The notes under the pieces are model-generated. The model had not been told where the DNA came from. It searched no databases and worked only from the letters and a program-made list of their open reading frames with translations. 64,000 nucleotides of DNA, taken from Streptomyces sp. NBC_00459 (GTDB taxonomy: Bacteria; Actinomycetota; Actinomycetes; Streptomycetales; Streptomycetaceae). The translations under genes were made by a program, and so were the position numbers. Shown here piece by piece: positions 24,370 through 31,296 of this stretch (positions within the stretch are counted from its first letter, which is position 1; the number at the start of each line of letters is the position of its first letter). The stretch spans positions 4,712,001 to 4,776,000 of the forward strand of contig NZ_CP107903.1 in assembly GCF_036013955.1 (NCBI RefSeq), in the 5' to 3' direction.

Positions 24370-25788
24370 TCAGGATGGCCACGCCTCCAAGAGCTCTGCC
24401 GGGCCGTACTCGGCGTCGAGTCCCGTGCAGTCGGTCCCGCTCCGCGAAACCGCGACCACGGGAATCGCTTCGGGCGTGAGCAATGCGCGGTGGCGCAGGA
24501 GCGCCGACAGGTCGTGGCGCTCGAAGGGGGCGTTCTCCAGCCACTTCACCGAGCCGACGAACAGCAGCTCCTTGGCGATGGGGGCTCGGTCGGCTCCGAC
24601 GATGTCGATCTCCACATCGTTGGTACGGGTCCAGTAGGCGCCGATCGCAGGCGCGGCCGGCAGGTGCGCGTCCGGTAGCAGGCGTGCCAGGGCCTCGCGT
24701 ACGAGGGGCTCTACGGCGCGGCCACGCCAGCTGGTCCAGTTCTCGCGGATCCTGCTCAGCGTCAGATCGCCCCGGCCCCGCTCGATCTCCTCCATCGCCG
24801 GTCCGAGGAATCGCAGCCAGAAGCGGAGATACGGGTCCGCGACCCGGTAGCGCCGATCCTTGGAAGGGCCTGTGGACACAGGGAGTTCAGCCGCGATCAC
24901 CCTCTTCTCCGTGAGGGCCCCCATCGAGCGCTGGAGCGGGGTCGACCCGATGCCACCGGCCGCGCGGGCGATGTTGCTGAAGGTCCGTTCTCCACTCCCG
25001 ATCGCCGACAGCACCGCACGCGCCTGCGTCTGCTGCGGGAACTCGGCGGCGAGCGACCGCTCCGCCGAGACCAGCAGGGCGGACACCGGATCGTTCAGCA
25101 CAGCCGACAGGAAGTCCCACATTCCAGCGCCGTGCGGCCATTCCGCGCAGATCAGTGGGAGCCCGCCCGTGATCAGTGCCGCGTCGAACGCCTCGGCGGG
25201 TTCGAGGCCCAACATTTCGCCCACTTCAGCCGGGCTGAGGGGACCGAGCACCATCTCCCGTCCGCGCTGGTGGAAGGGGCGGCCATAGCTGTTCAGGGCT
25301 TCCATCATGGAGAGATCGGAGCCGATGAGGATGAGCAGAACCGGCCGACGCTCGAGAACTCTGTCCCACGCCCGCTGCAACGTGCCCTCGAAAGCCCCTT
25401 CCCCGTCCATCAGATACGGCACTTCGTCCATGACCACAACGCTCGCCCGGTCGGAGGGCAGGACTGCCGCGAGTACGTCGAAGGCGTCGTCCCAGCTCGC
25501 AGGACGGGCCGAGGCCAGCAGGCCGGCCAGCGGGAGGGTCGACACCTGCGCGTCGCGGCCGAGTCGCTGGAGATCGGCCTCCGACGACGCTCCCGTGGCC
25601 GCGTAGAAGAGAAAGGGCGCGCCGGACCGCTCGGCGAACCGCTCGACCAGACGCGACTTCCCCACGCGTCGGCGCCCCCGCAGCATCAGACACCGCCCGG
25701 GGCGCTCCCCGCCGACACCGGCCGACACTTTGCCGAGCTCCCGGCTCAACGTCTCAAGCTCTCGCGTCCTGCCTACGAAATCACCCAT
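24370..25788 (-). CDS. AAA-type ATPase with DUF234/nuclease-like C-terminal domain
   Basis: A 472-residue ATP-binding protein of the archaeal-type ATPase/DUF234 group. Residues 38-47 are Walker A (GRRRVGKSRL) and 117-122 are Walker B (VVVMDE), followed by a sensor region. The middle carries a winged-helix segment (AVLSAIGSGERTFSNIARAAGGIGSTPLQRSMGAL) and YRVADPYLRFWLRFLGP. The C-terminal domain has EIDIVGADRAPIAKELLFVGSVKW, the place where relatives carry a PD-(D/E)XK-like core; the usual VGExKW is VGSVKW here, so a nuclease site would be impaired. The ATG at 25788 has a GGAGGG site. Three palindromes lie 45-90 bases upstream. The biological role of this family is largely unknown; ties to mobile elements or defence are possible. 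Confidence 0.8.
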   Translation of the reverse strand: MGDFVGRTRELETLSRELGKVSAGVGGERPGRCLMLRGRRRVGKSRLVERFAERSGAPFLFYAATGASSEADLQRLGRDAQVSTLPLAGLLASARPASWDDAFDVLAAVLPSDRASVVVMDEVPYLMDGEGAFEGTLQRAWDRVLERRPVLLILIGSDLSMMEALNSYGRPFHQRGREMVLGPLSPAEVGEMLGLEPAEAFDAALITGGLPLICAEWPHGAGMWDFLSAVLNDPVSALLVSAERSLAAEFPQQTQARAVLSAIGSGERTFSNIARAAGGIGSTPLQRSMGALTEKRVIAAELPVSTGPSKDRRYRVADPYLRFWLRFLGPAMEEIERGRGDLTLSRIRENWTSWRGRAVEPLVREALARLLPDAHLPAAPAIGAYWTRTNDVEIDIVGADRAPIAKELLFVGSVKWLENAPFERHDLSALLRHRALLTPEAIPVVAVSRSGTDCTGLDAEYGPAELLEAWPS

Positions 25789-25832
25789 GTCGTTGCCCTC
25801 CACTCGTCCGCCACAGCCCGAGACAGGATAAC

Positions 25833-25876
25833 TAACATCGATGTTACAAACATCAATGTTAGTAACATCGATGTTA
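25833..25876. promoter_or_regulatory. Three phased palindromes upstream of the ATPase gene
   Basis: TAACATCGATGTTA occurs at 25833-25846 and again at 25863-25876, with a variant AACATCAATGTT at 25849-25860 between them. The three centres are exactly 15 bases apart. The outer copies are perfect palindromes. They sit 45-90 bases before the start of the ATPase gene in the expected direction of its promoter, so they are a likely operator array. The AT-rich motif is unlike its surroundings. Confidence 0.75.
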
Positions 25877-25994
25877 GCTCGAAAGGGGTCATGGCGTCGC
25901 AAATGGCAGACACCCCCAGGTCAGCGACCCGAGGGTGTCCGAGGTACGGCAAATCCACTCAGCCTCGTACGAGAGGCGGCAGGAGGCGGACTCC

Positions 25995-27560
25995 CTACCC
26001 CCCGAACGTCACCACCAGCTTGCCGTCCGAAGCGAACGACCAGTGCAGGGCGCCCGCGTACGACGAGCACCTCGACCCGTTGGTCCCCGACCAGAACTGG
26101 TTCGTCGTGTCGGCGTTGCCGATGATCCGGTCGTTCGTGCCGCTGGCGCTGCGGCATGACGTGTTCGTACGGAAGACCGATGTGCCGCCGTCGAAGTTGA
26201 AGTTGCGTTCCGTGTTGTCGATGCTGACGTTGTCCGACACCGTCATCGTGCCGGGGTTGCTGTTCCAGGTGAAGCCGTGTTTGCCGTTGTTGTAGGCGAT
26301 GCTGCGGCGGACGATGTGGTTGACGGCGATGTCGTCGCCACCGAGCTTGTAGCCGTTGCGGTCGCCGTTGCCGGCCTGGGAGCCGTCGGTGAGCGTGCCG
26401 TTCTTGTAGGCGAGGGAGTCCTCGACGGTCACCGGGCCGATGGCACCCGTGTCGGTCTTGGTGTAGAGGTCCCAGCCGTCGTCGATGTTGTTGTGCGAGA
26501 CGGCGTAGCGGAAGACGTTGCCGGAGCCGGTGGTGAGCTTGGCCGCGAAGCCGTCGGCGTCCTCGCCGTCCGAGTCGGCGTTGTCGTGCGACTCGGCGCT
26601 CAGGATCAGGTTGTTGGCCGGCCAGTCGGCGGCCGGGGTGGTGGAGGCGATACGGCCGAGCTGGAGACCCGTGTCGCGGTTGAAGCGGGTCACCGTGCGC
26701 TCGACGACGTTGTTGCTGCCGCCGACGTAGATGCCGTTGTCACCGGCGCGCTCGACGACCAGACCCTTGATGTGCCAGTAGTTGGCGTTCAGCTGGAGGC
26801 CGCGGTTCGACGAACTCTCCGTCTGCGCCGAGAAGTTGAGGACCGGGGTCTCGCCCGGGTAGGCGGCGAGGGTGGTGCGGGCGGAGCTGGTGCCGTTGTT
26901 GCCGACCGGGATCGTGACCGTGGAGGAGTAGTTGTACGTGCCTCCGCGGACGTAGATCGTTCCGCCTGCGGTGATGCGGCTGATCGCCGAGGTGAGGGTG
27001 GTCGGCGCCGATGACGTACCCGCCGCGCTGTCCGTACCGGACGGGGACACGTAGAGCGCCGAAGCCGTCGGCGGAGGCGTGGTGCCGCCGTCCGGGACGT
27101 TCGCGTCGAGGTAGTCGATGTTGGGGAGGCCTGCGGCGGCCGTCGGGTTGAGGCGGATCGTGTTGCTGCCCGCGACCACCGGCACGGTCAGGGTCTTCGT
27201 CGTCCATCCCGTCCAGGTGCTCGTGCCCTCGAAGGTCGCCGTCGAGACCGTCGTCCCGTTCACGATGACGCTCACGGCACGGGCTGTGGTGGTGCCGTTG
27301 GCGAAGCGGACGCCCAGTGTCGCCGTGCCCGATGCGGGTGCGGATACGGTGAACTGGGCATACGAGCCGGCCGAGTTGGTGCCGTTGCAGAATCCGCTGC
27401 CGGAGTAGCCGGTCCAGTCGGAGTCGATGGTGCCGGTGCAGACCGCCGGTGAGGTCTCGGCCTCGTAGCGCGTGGTCGCGGCCTGTGCCGTGGTGCCGGA
27501 GACTGCGACGAGTGTGCCTGCCAGCAGGCTGACGCACGCCATGACGGGTCTCAGTTGCAT
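25995..27560 (-). CDS. Secreted pectate lyase (PL9-like) with CBM35-like domain
   Basis: A 521-residue secreted polysaccharide lyase. The signal peptide (MQLRPVMACVSLLAGTLVAVSG, cut near AQAATT) is followed by a carbohydrate-binding module at about 30-150 (YEAETSPAVCTGTID, GYSGSGFCNG). A Pro/Thr linker leads to a right-handed beta-helix at about 170-480. Its motifs NADSDGEDADGFAAKLTTGSGN and HNNIDDGWDLYTK match family 9 pectate lyases, where these acidic residues bind calcium. The product should cleave polygalacturonate outside the cell. The ATG at 27560 is preceded by a GGAGATGGAG site, and a LacI-type operator lies about 60 bases upstream. Confidence 0.88.
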   Translation of the reverse strand: MQLRPVMACVSLLAGTLVAVSGTTAQAATTRYEAETSPAVCTGTIDSDWTGYSGSGFCNGTNSAGSYAQFTVSAPASGTATLGVRFANGTTTARAVSVIVNGTTVSTATFEGTSTWTGWTTKTLTVPVVAGSNTIRLNPTAAAGLPNIDYLDANVPDGGTTPPPTASALYVSPSGTDSAAGTSSAPTTLTSAISRITAGGTIYVRGGTYNYSSTVTIPVGNNGTSSARTTLAAYPGETPVLNFSAQTESSSNRGLQLNANYWHIKGLVVERAGDNGIYVGGSNNVVERTVTRFNRDTGLQLGRIASTTPAADWPANNLILSAESHDNADSDGEDADGFAAKLTTGSGNVFRYAVSHNNIDDGWDLYTKTDTGAIGPVTVEDSLAYKNGTLTDGSQAGNGDRNGYKLGGDDIAVNHIVRRSIAYNNGKHGFTWNSNPGTMTVSDNVSIDNTERNFNFDGGTSVFRTNTSCRSASGTNDRIIGNADTTNQFWSGTNGSRCSSYAGALHWSFASDGKLVVTFGG

Positions 27561-27618
27561 CGTGGTTCTCCATCTCCAGGGCGGTTGGATCAGGTGGAAA
27601 CAGCTGCCGGACCGGATT

Positions 27619-27632
27619 GGAAAGCGCTTTCT
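27619..27632. promoter_or_regulatory. LacI-family operator upstream of the pectate lyase
   Basis: GAAAGCGCTTTC is a perfect palindrome with the CG centre typical of LacI/GalR-family operators in sugar regulons. It sits about 60 bases before the lyase ATG, where a repressor would block transcription. Confidence 0.7.
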
Positions 27633-27857
27633 CTCGGAAGTTAGAGGGGTGGCCATGGACCCGTCAATAGACGCGTACTTGATCGTTGTTCACATGCATG
27701 GACGAGATTGAGGGAGTTCGTGCGCCCCACCTGCCCAAATGCTTGGCCTTCGGCTTGGGCGGCGCCGTACAACCCAGGGCGTACCCAGGCCGTCTCACAT
27801 GGCGTCACCGAACTCCGAACCACTCCAAGTGCCCATGTGACCCTGGAGGTTACGCAA

Positions 27858-28733
27858 ATGCTCTCTTCCCCCACCGGCCGTCGGACGCCCCGCGTCGCGT
27901 CGGCATCGGCACTGGCGCTGACGCTCGTCCTCGGCACCGGACTGGCTGCCGTTCCGCTCCTGCTGGCCGGTACGGCCGGGGCCGCGACGCCGTCCGCGAA
28001 GGCCGAAGTCAGCTCCAACAACCGGGAGTTGAGCTACACGGCCGCTGCCGGCCAGGCCAACAAGCTGAGCGTCGCCGAGTGGTACGACGACATCACGGAC
28101 CGCACGAACATCACGTTCGCGATCAACGACGTCGTTCCGATCAGCGCCGGACACGGGTGCGTCTACCCCAACCCCCCGGTCCACACCCACGTCCTGTGCA
28201 CGGTCGTCACCGTGGACAGTCAGAGCCCGTACCAGATCCTGAACATGAACCTCGGTGACGGCAACGACGTGATCTCGTTCACCAACACCACCGACCAGGC
28301 CTACTACACCAACGCGATCTTCCTGGGCGCCGGCAAGGACAAGCTGACCGACATCGGCGACGTCGACGCCAACTACGTCGACGGTGGGGCGGGCGACGAC
28401 AGCATCACCGCTGGTCCGGTGTCGTTCGTCCGTGGCGGTGACGGCAACGACACCATCAGCACCGTCGGCGATGTCGCGGAGGGCGGTAGGGGCAACGACG
28501 TGATCCGTGGCGGCGCCGGAGACCAGCAGCTGCGTGGCAACGACGGCAACGACACCCTCTACGGCGGTACCGGCAACGACCTCCTGTACGGCGGCGCGGG
28601 CAACGACGTCATGTGGGGCAACAGCGGCATCGACCAGCTGTGGGGGAACAACGGCGACGACAAGCTGTACGGCGGCCCCGGCAAGGACATCCTCTCGGGC
28701 GGCACCGGCAGGAACGTCGTACGTCAGGACTGA
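27858..28733 (+). CDS. Secreted RTX-like calcium-binding beta-roll protein
   Basis: A 291-residue pre-protein with a long signal peptide (about 45 residues, cut near AGAAT). A non-repetitive region to about 140 is followed by tandem nonapeptides of the type GGxGNDx(I/L)x to residue 285 (for example GGDGNDTIS, GGTGNDLLY, GGAGNDVMW). These fold as a calcium-binding parallel beta-roll in RTX proteins. No type I secretion genes are near; a Sec or Tat signal is used instead, as in other actinobacterial members. The ATG at 27858 has a GGAGGT site. A hairpin terminator follows. The role, adhesive or structural, is unknown. Confidence 0.85.
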   Translation: MLSSPTGRRTPRVASASALALTLVLGTGLAAVPLLLAGTAGAATPSAKAEVSSNNRELSYTAAAGQANKLSVAEWYDDITDRTNITFAINDVVPISAGHGCVYPNPPVHTHVLCTVVTVDSQSPYQILNMNLGDGNDVISFTNTTDQAYYTNAIFLGAGKDKLTDIGDVDANYVDGGAGDDSITAGPVSFVRGGDGNDTISTVGDVAEGGRGNDVIRGGAGDQQLRGNDGNDTLYGGTGNDLLYGGAGNDVMWGNSGIDQLWGNNGDDKLYGGPGKDILSGGTGRNVVRQD

Positions 28734-28777
28734 CGGCCGTGGGTCACCGAGGTGATCCTGCCGAGTGCGGACGCGTC

Positions 28778-28806
28778 AGAGGCCCCGGATTTCTCCGGGG
28801 CCTCTG
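28778..28806 (+). terminator. Hairpin terminator after the RTX-like gene
   Basis: CAGAGGCCCCGGA pairs with TCCGGGGCCTCTG around a three-base loop, 45 bases past the stop codon. Confidence 0.7.
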
Positions 28807-28838
28807 GTGTCGGGGCCGGCCTGACCGTGCGTACGGGA

Positions 28839-29051
28839 TCAAGCCGCTGCCTCGGCCAGGCGGTGGAAGGCCTGCGTGGTGTGAGGGTGGGCGATCTCGT
28901 CCAGGAGGTGTCGCCAGTCCGCGTCCACGACGGTGACGGCGGGGTGCGCCTGGTCCCAGGCCGTGAGCAGCGGGGTGAGGTCGCCCTCGGAGGAGGTCGC
29001 CGTCCGGGTGTCCGTCAGGGTGATCGGCTTCGAGGTCAGCAGCGCGTTCAT
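28839..29051 (-). CDS. Small hypothetical protein
   Basis: A 70-residue protein (starting MNALLTSKPITLTDTRTATS) with an acidic helical second half (LLDEIAHPHTTQAFHRLAEAAA). The ATG at 29051 has a GGAAGG ribosome site seven bases upstream, which supports translation. No family is recognised. Confidence 0.4.
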   Translation of the reverse strand: MNALLTSKPITLTDTRTATSSEGDLTPLLTAWDQAHPAVTVVDADWRHLLDEIAHPHTTQAFHRLAEAAA

Positions 29052-29188
29052 GGGAGTACCTTCCGGGCCGGGGTGGTGAACCGCCGGATTCTCCGGGGTT
29101 CGTTCGTGCGGTTCGTCGGAGTCAACGATGCCGTCGCCCGGGTGCCCGAACCATGGAGCGGCCTACCGGATCGGGGGTGTAGGTGGCT

Positions 29189-29234
29189 GCACCTCCGAGG
29201 GGGCTGTTCTCCCCCTCGTCCCCCTCGGAGGTGC
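29189..29234. terminator. Long hairpin
   Basis: GCACCTCCGAGGGGG pairs with a near-perfect complement 17 bases on. It lies between the small gene at 28839 and the lysyl-oxidase-like gene and probably ends the latter's transcript. Confidence 0.55.
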
Positions 29235-29252
29235 GGCACACGGCCGGAATCG

Positions 29253-29301
29253 GTTACCGGATGCCAGTTACTGGTTACCGGCTACCGCTTACCGGTTACT
29301 T
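29253..29301. repeat. Seven-unit 7-bp tandem array overlapping a stop codon
   Basis: Seven 7-base units, four of them GTTACCG or GTTACTG, run over 49 bases. The others are GATGCCA, GCTACCG and CTTACCG, with a last partial GTTACTT. The TAA of the lysyl-oxidase-like gene (29296-29298) lies inside the last unit. The array at 54493-54541 has the same length, period and placement. Confidence 0.75.
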
Positions 29302-31107
29302 GACGTCGATCAGGTCGTGCGGCGGCACTGTCACCGTCCGCGCGCCTTCCGTCCCGCCGAGGATCACCTTGCGCAGGGCGACGTTGTTGTTGAGGTTGGT
29401 CTCCTGGAGGCGCTTCTCCGGGTTGGCGATGACCTGGATGTAGTACGTGCCGTTCGGGAGGCCGGTGATGTCGAAGGACTGGCCCGGACGGTACTGGGTG
29501 TACGTGTCGCCGGAGCCGACGTCCAGGACCTCACGCACCGAGAGGGAGTTCTTCTCACCGCACGCGGTCGACAGATCGGTGTTGTAGGGGTGCCAGTTGG
29601 CGTTCTTCACCGTGTAGTCGATCGCGTCGGTGTTGGCCAGGCAGAACGCCTCCTTGCCGCTGCGGACCTCCTTGGTCTGGTCGGCGCTCAGGAGGCGGTA
29701 GCTCGCGAAGTCCGTGAAGTGCCAGTGCTCGTGGCCGATCCGCGGGTCCCACTCCATGGTGCCGGTCGGCGTGTAGCCGACCTGCTTGCCGTTGGCGTCG
29801 TAGAAGTACTGGTAGGCGTCCATCAGGCCCGTGCCCGGCTTGCGGAAACCGTCCACGACAAGCGGGGCCGGCCCGGCGTTCCAGACGTTCGCGCTGAACG
29901 CCAGGTAGTCCTTGCCGGGTACGTCCCCGTCCTCGCCGTCCGTGACGGCGATGTCCCACGCCGGCAGTGAACGCAGGTCCGGCTTGGGCACGTTGGCCGG
30001 TACGCCCGCCCTGCCCGTGGGCCGCTTGGCGGCGGCCTTCAGCCCGGGCGCGACGCGCGAACCGTCGGTGTGGCCCGGACCGTCGCCCAGGTGGTGTGCC
30101 GTACCCCGGTCGACCAGCGCGTTGGGGAAGGCCGGGACGGTGGGCATGTCCGCGCCGCGCGGACCGTAGTGGTGCCCGGCGTGCGGGGCGGACTGCTGGG
30201 CCCCGTGAGCCGCATGGGTCCCATGAGCTCCGTGAGTTGTTCCGTGCCCTCCTCCTTGGTGGGCGGAGGATCGCGCGGTCAGGCCCACGCCACCGCCGCC
30301 GCCACCGCTGCTGCCGCCGCCTTCCTCCCTCGCCGGCAGTACCGTCACCTTGACGGTCGGCTGGTCGTTCGGGATGGCGAACAGGTCGCGGTACTTCTTC
30401 CCGACCGACACCTTTGCCGTGTACTCGCCCACCGGCAGGTCCACCGGCTTCTCGTAGTCGATCGAACTGGCGTTGGTGGCCCAGCCCTTCTCCACGCCCC
30501 AAACGCTGCCCAGCGTGAACGGGTTGGTGGGGCAGCCCTCCGGGAAGTGCGAGGTCGCCGGGGCGTCCGGGCGGATGCGTCCGGAGGCGTTGTTCGGGCA
30601 GAACGTGCCCTTGTCCTTGGCGACTTCCTGTCCGGCCGAGTTCCTGAACGACACCTCCAGGAAGCCGGGAAGGCCCGCGAAGTCCTTCACGATCCCGGGA
30701 GGCAGTCTCTTCGCCGTCGTCTTGCCGCCCTTGCGGAAGATCTGCTCGGCGATCACCGGATCCTTGTACGACTTCCGGGTCACCTTGAACTCCAGCGGTA
30801 CGTCGTCCACCGTGACGTACGTCGAGAGGTCGAGGTAGACGCCGGGTTCCTCCGCCCAGCGTTCGACCGTCACGGAGTCCGTCGCGGCCAGAAGCCTGAG
30901 CTTCGGTTTCGTGGGCGCGGCGCTCGCGGCCGCTCCGGCCCCGGGCGCCGCTCCGGCCACCGACACGACGACGGCCAACGCTGCCCCCGCAGCGAGCGCC
31001 GAGTGCTTTACGCGGTTGTTGTTGCGCCGACTGTCCTTGTTGCTGGTGGTGTTGTTGTCGGCGTTGTTGTTGTTGCTGGTGGTGGTGCTGTGCTGCTGAG
31101 TGGTCAT
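29296..31107 (-). CDS. Secreted lysyl-oxidase-like protein
   Basis: A 603-residue protein. An odd Asn/Thr/Gln-rich leader precedes the hydrophobic export segment (about residues 35-62, ALAAGAALAVVVSVAGAAPGAG). An N-terminal beta-rich region follows, then a His/Gly/Ser-rich linker at about 275-325 (GGGSSGGGGGGV, HGTTHGAHGTHAAHG). The C-terminal lysyl-oxidase domain, about 390-590, has the copper motif HEHWHF and C-x-n-C pairs (FCLANTD, TACGEKN). Lysyl oxidases oxidise peptidyl lysine with copper and a lysine-derived quinone. The ATG at 31107 has a GAGG site. The gene lies downstream of the unusual sigma factor on the same strand. Confidence 0.85.
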   Translation of the reverse strand: MTTQQHSTTTSNNNNADNNTTSNKDSRRNNNRVKHSALAAGAALAVVVSVAGAAPGAGAAASAAPTKPKLRLLAATDSVTVERWAEEPGVYLDLSTYVTVDDVPLEFKVTRKSYKDPVIAEQIFRKGGKTTAKRLPPGIVKDFAGLPGFLEVSFRNSAGQEVAKDKGTFCPNNASGRIRPDAPATSHFPEGCPTNPFTLGSVWGVEKGWATNASSIDYEKPVDLPVGEYTAKVSVGKKYRDLFAIPNDQPTVKVTVLPAREEGGGSSGGGGGGVGLTARSSAHQGGGHGTTHGAHGTHAAHGAQQSAPHAGHHYGPRGADMPTVPAFPNALVDRGTAHHLGDGPGHTDGSRVAPGLKAAAKRPTGRAGVPANVPKPDLRSLPAWDIAVTDGEDGDVPGKDYLAFSANVWNAGPAPLVVDGFRKPGTGLMDAYQYFYDANGKQVGYTPTGTMEWDPRIGHEHWHFTDFASYRLLSADQTKEVRSGKEAFCLANTDAIDYTVKNANWHPYNTDLSTACGEKNSLSVREVLDVGSGDTYTQYRPGQSFDITGLPNGTYYIQVIANPEKRLQETNLNNNVALRKVILGGTEGARTVTVPPHDLIDVK

Positions 31108-31296
31108 CGGTTCCTCGTCTGCCAGTGCCATGGTCAAGTGGCATCGGACTGGACACAGCCCACGACCGGCCGACTTACCTACGAGCGCACCCCAACGCGC
31201 CCAGGCCGGACCTGTGAGCAACCTGTGAGACAGGGGAAGTCGTGTCCGGGTTGCTCTGCGAGGAGAAATTCAACCGAAAGCGGTGCGATCGCCCGA

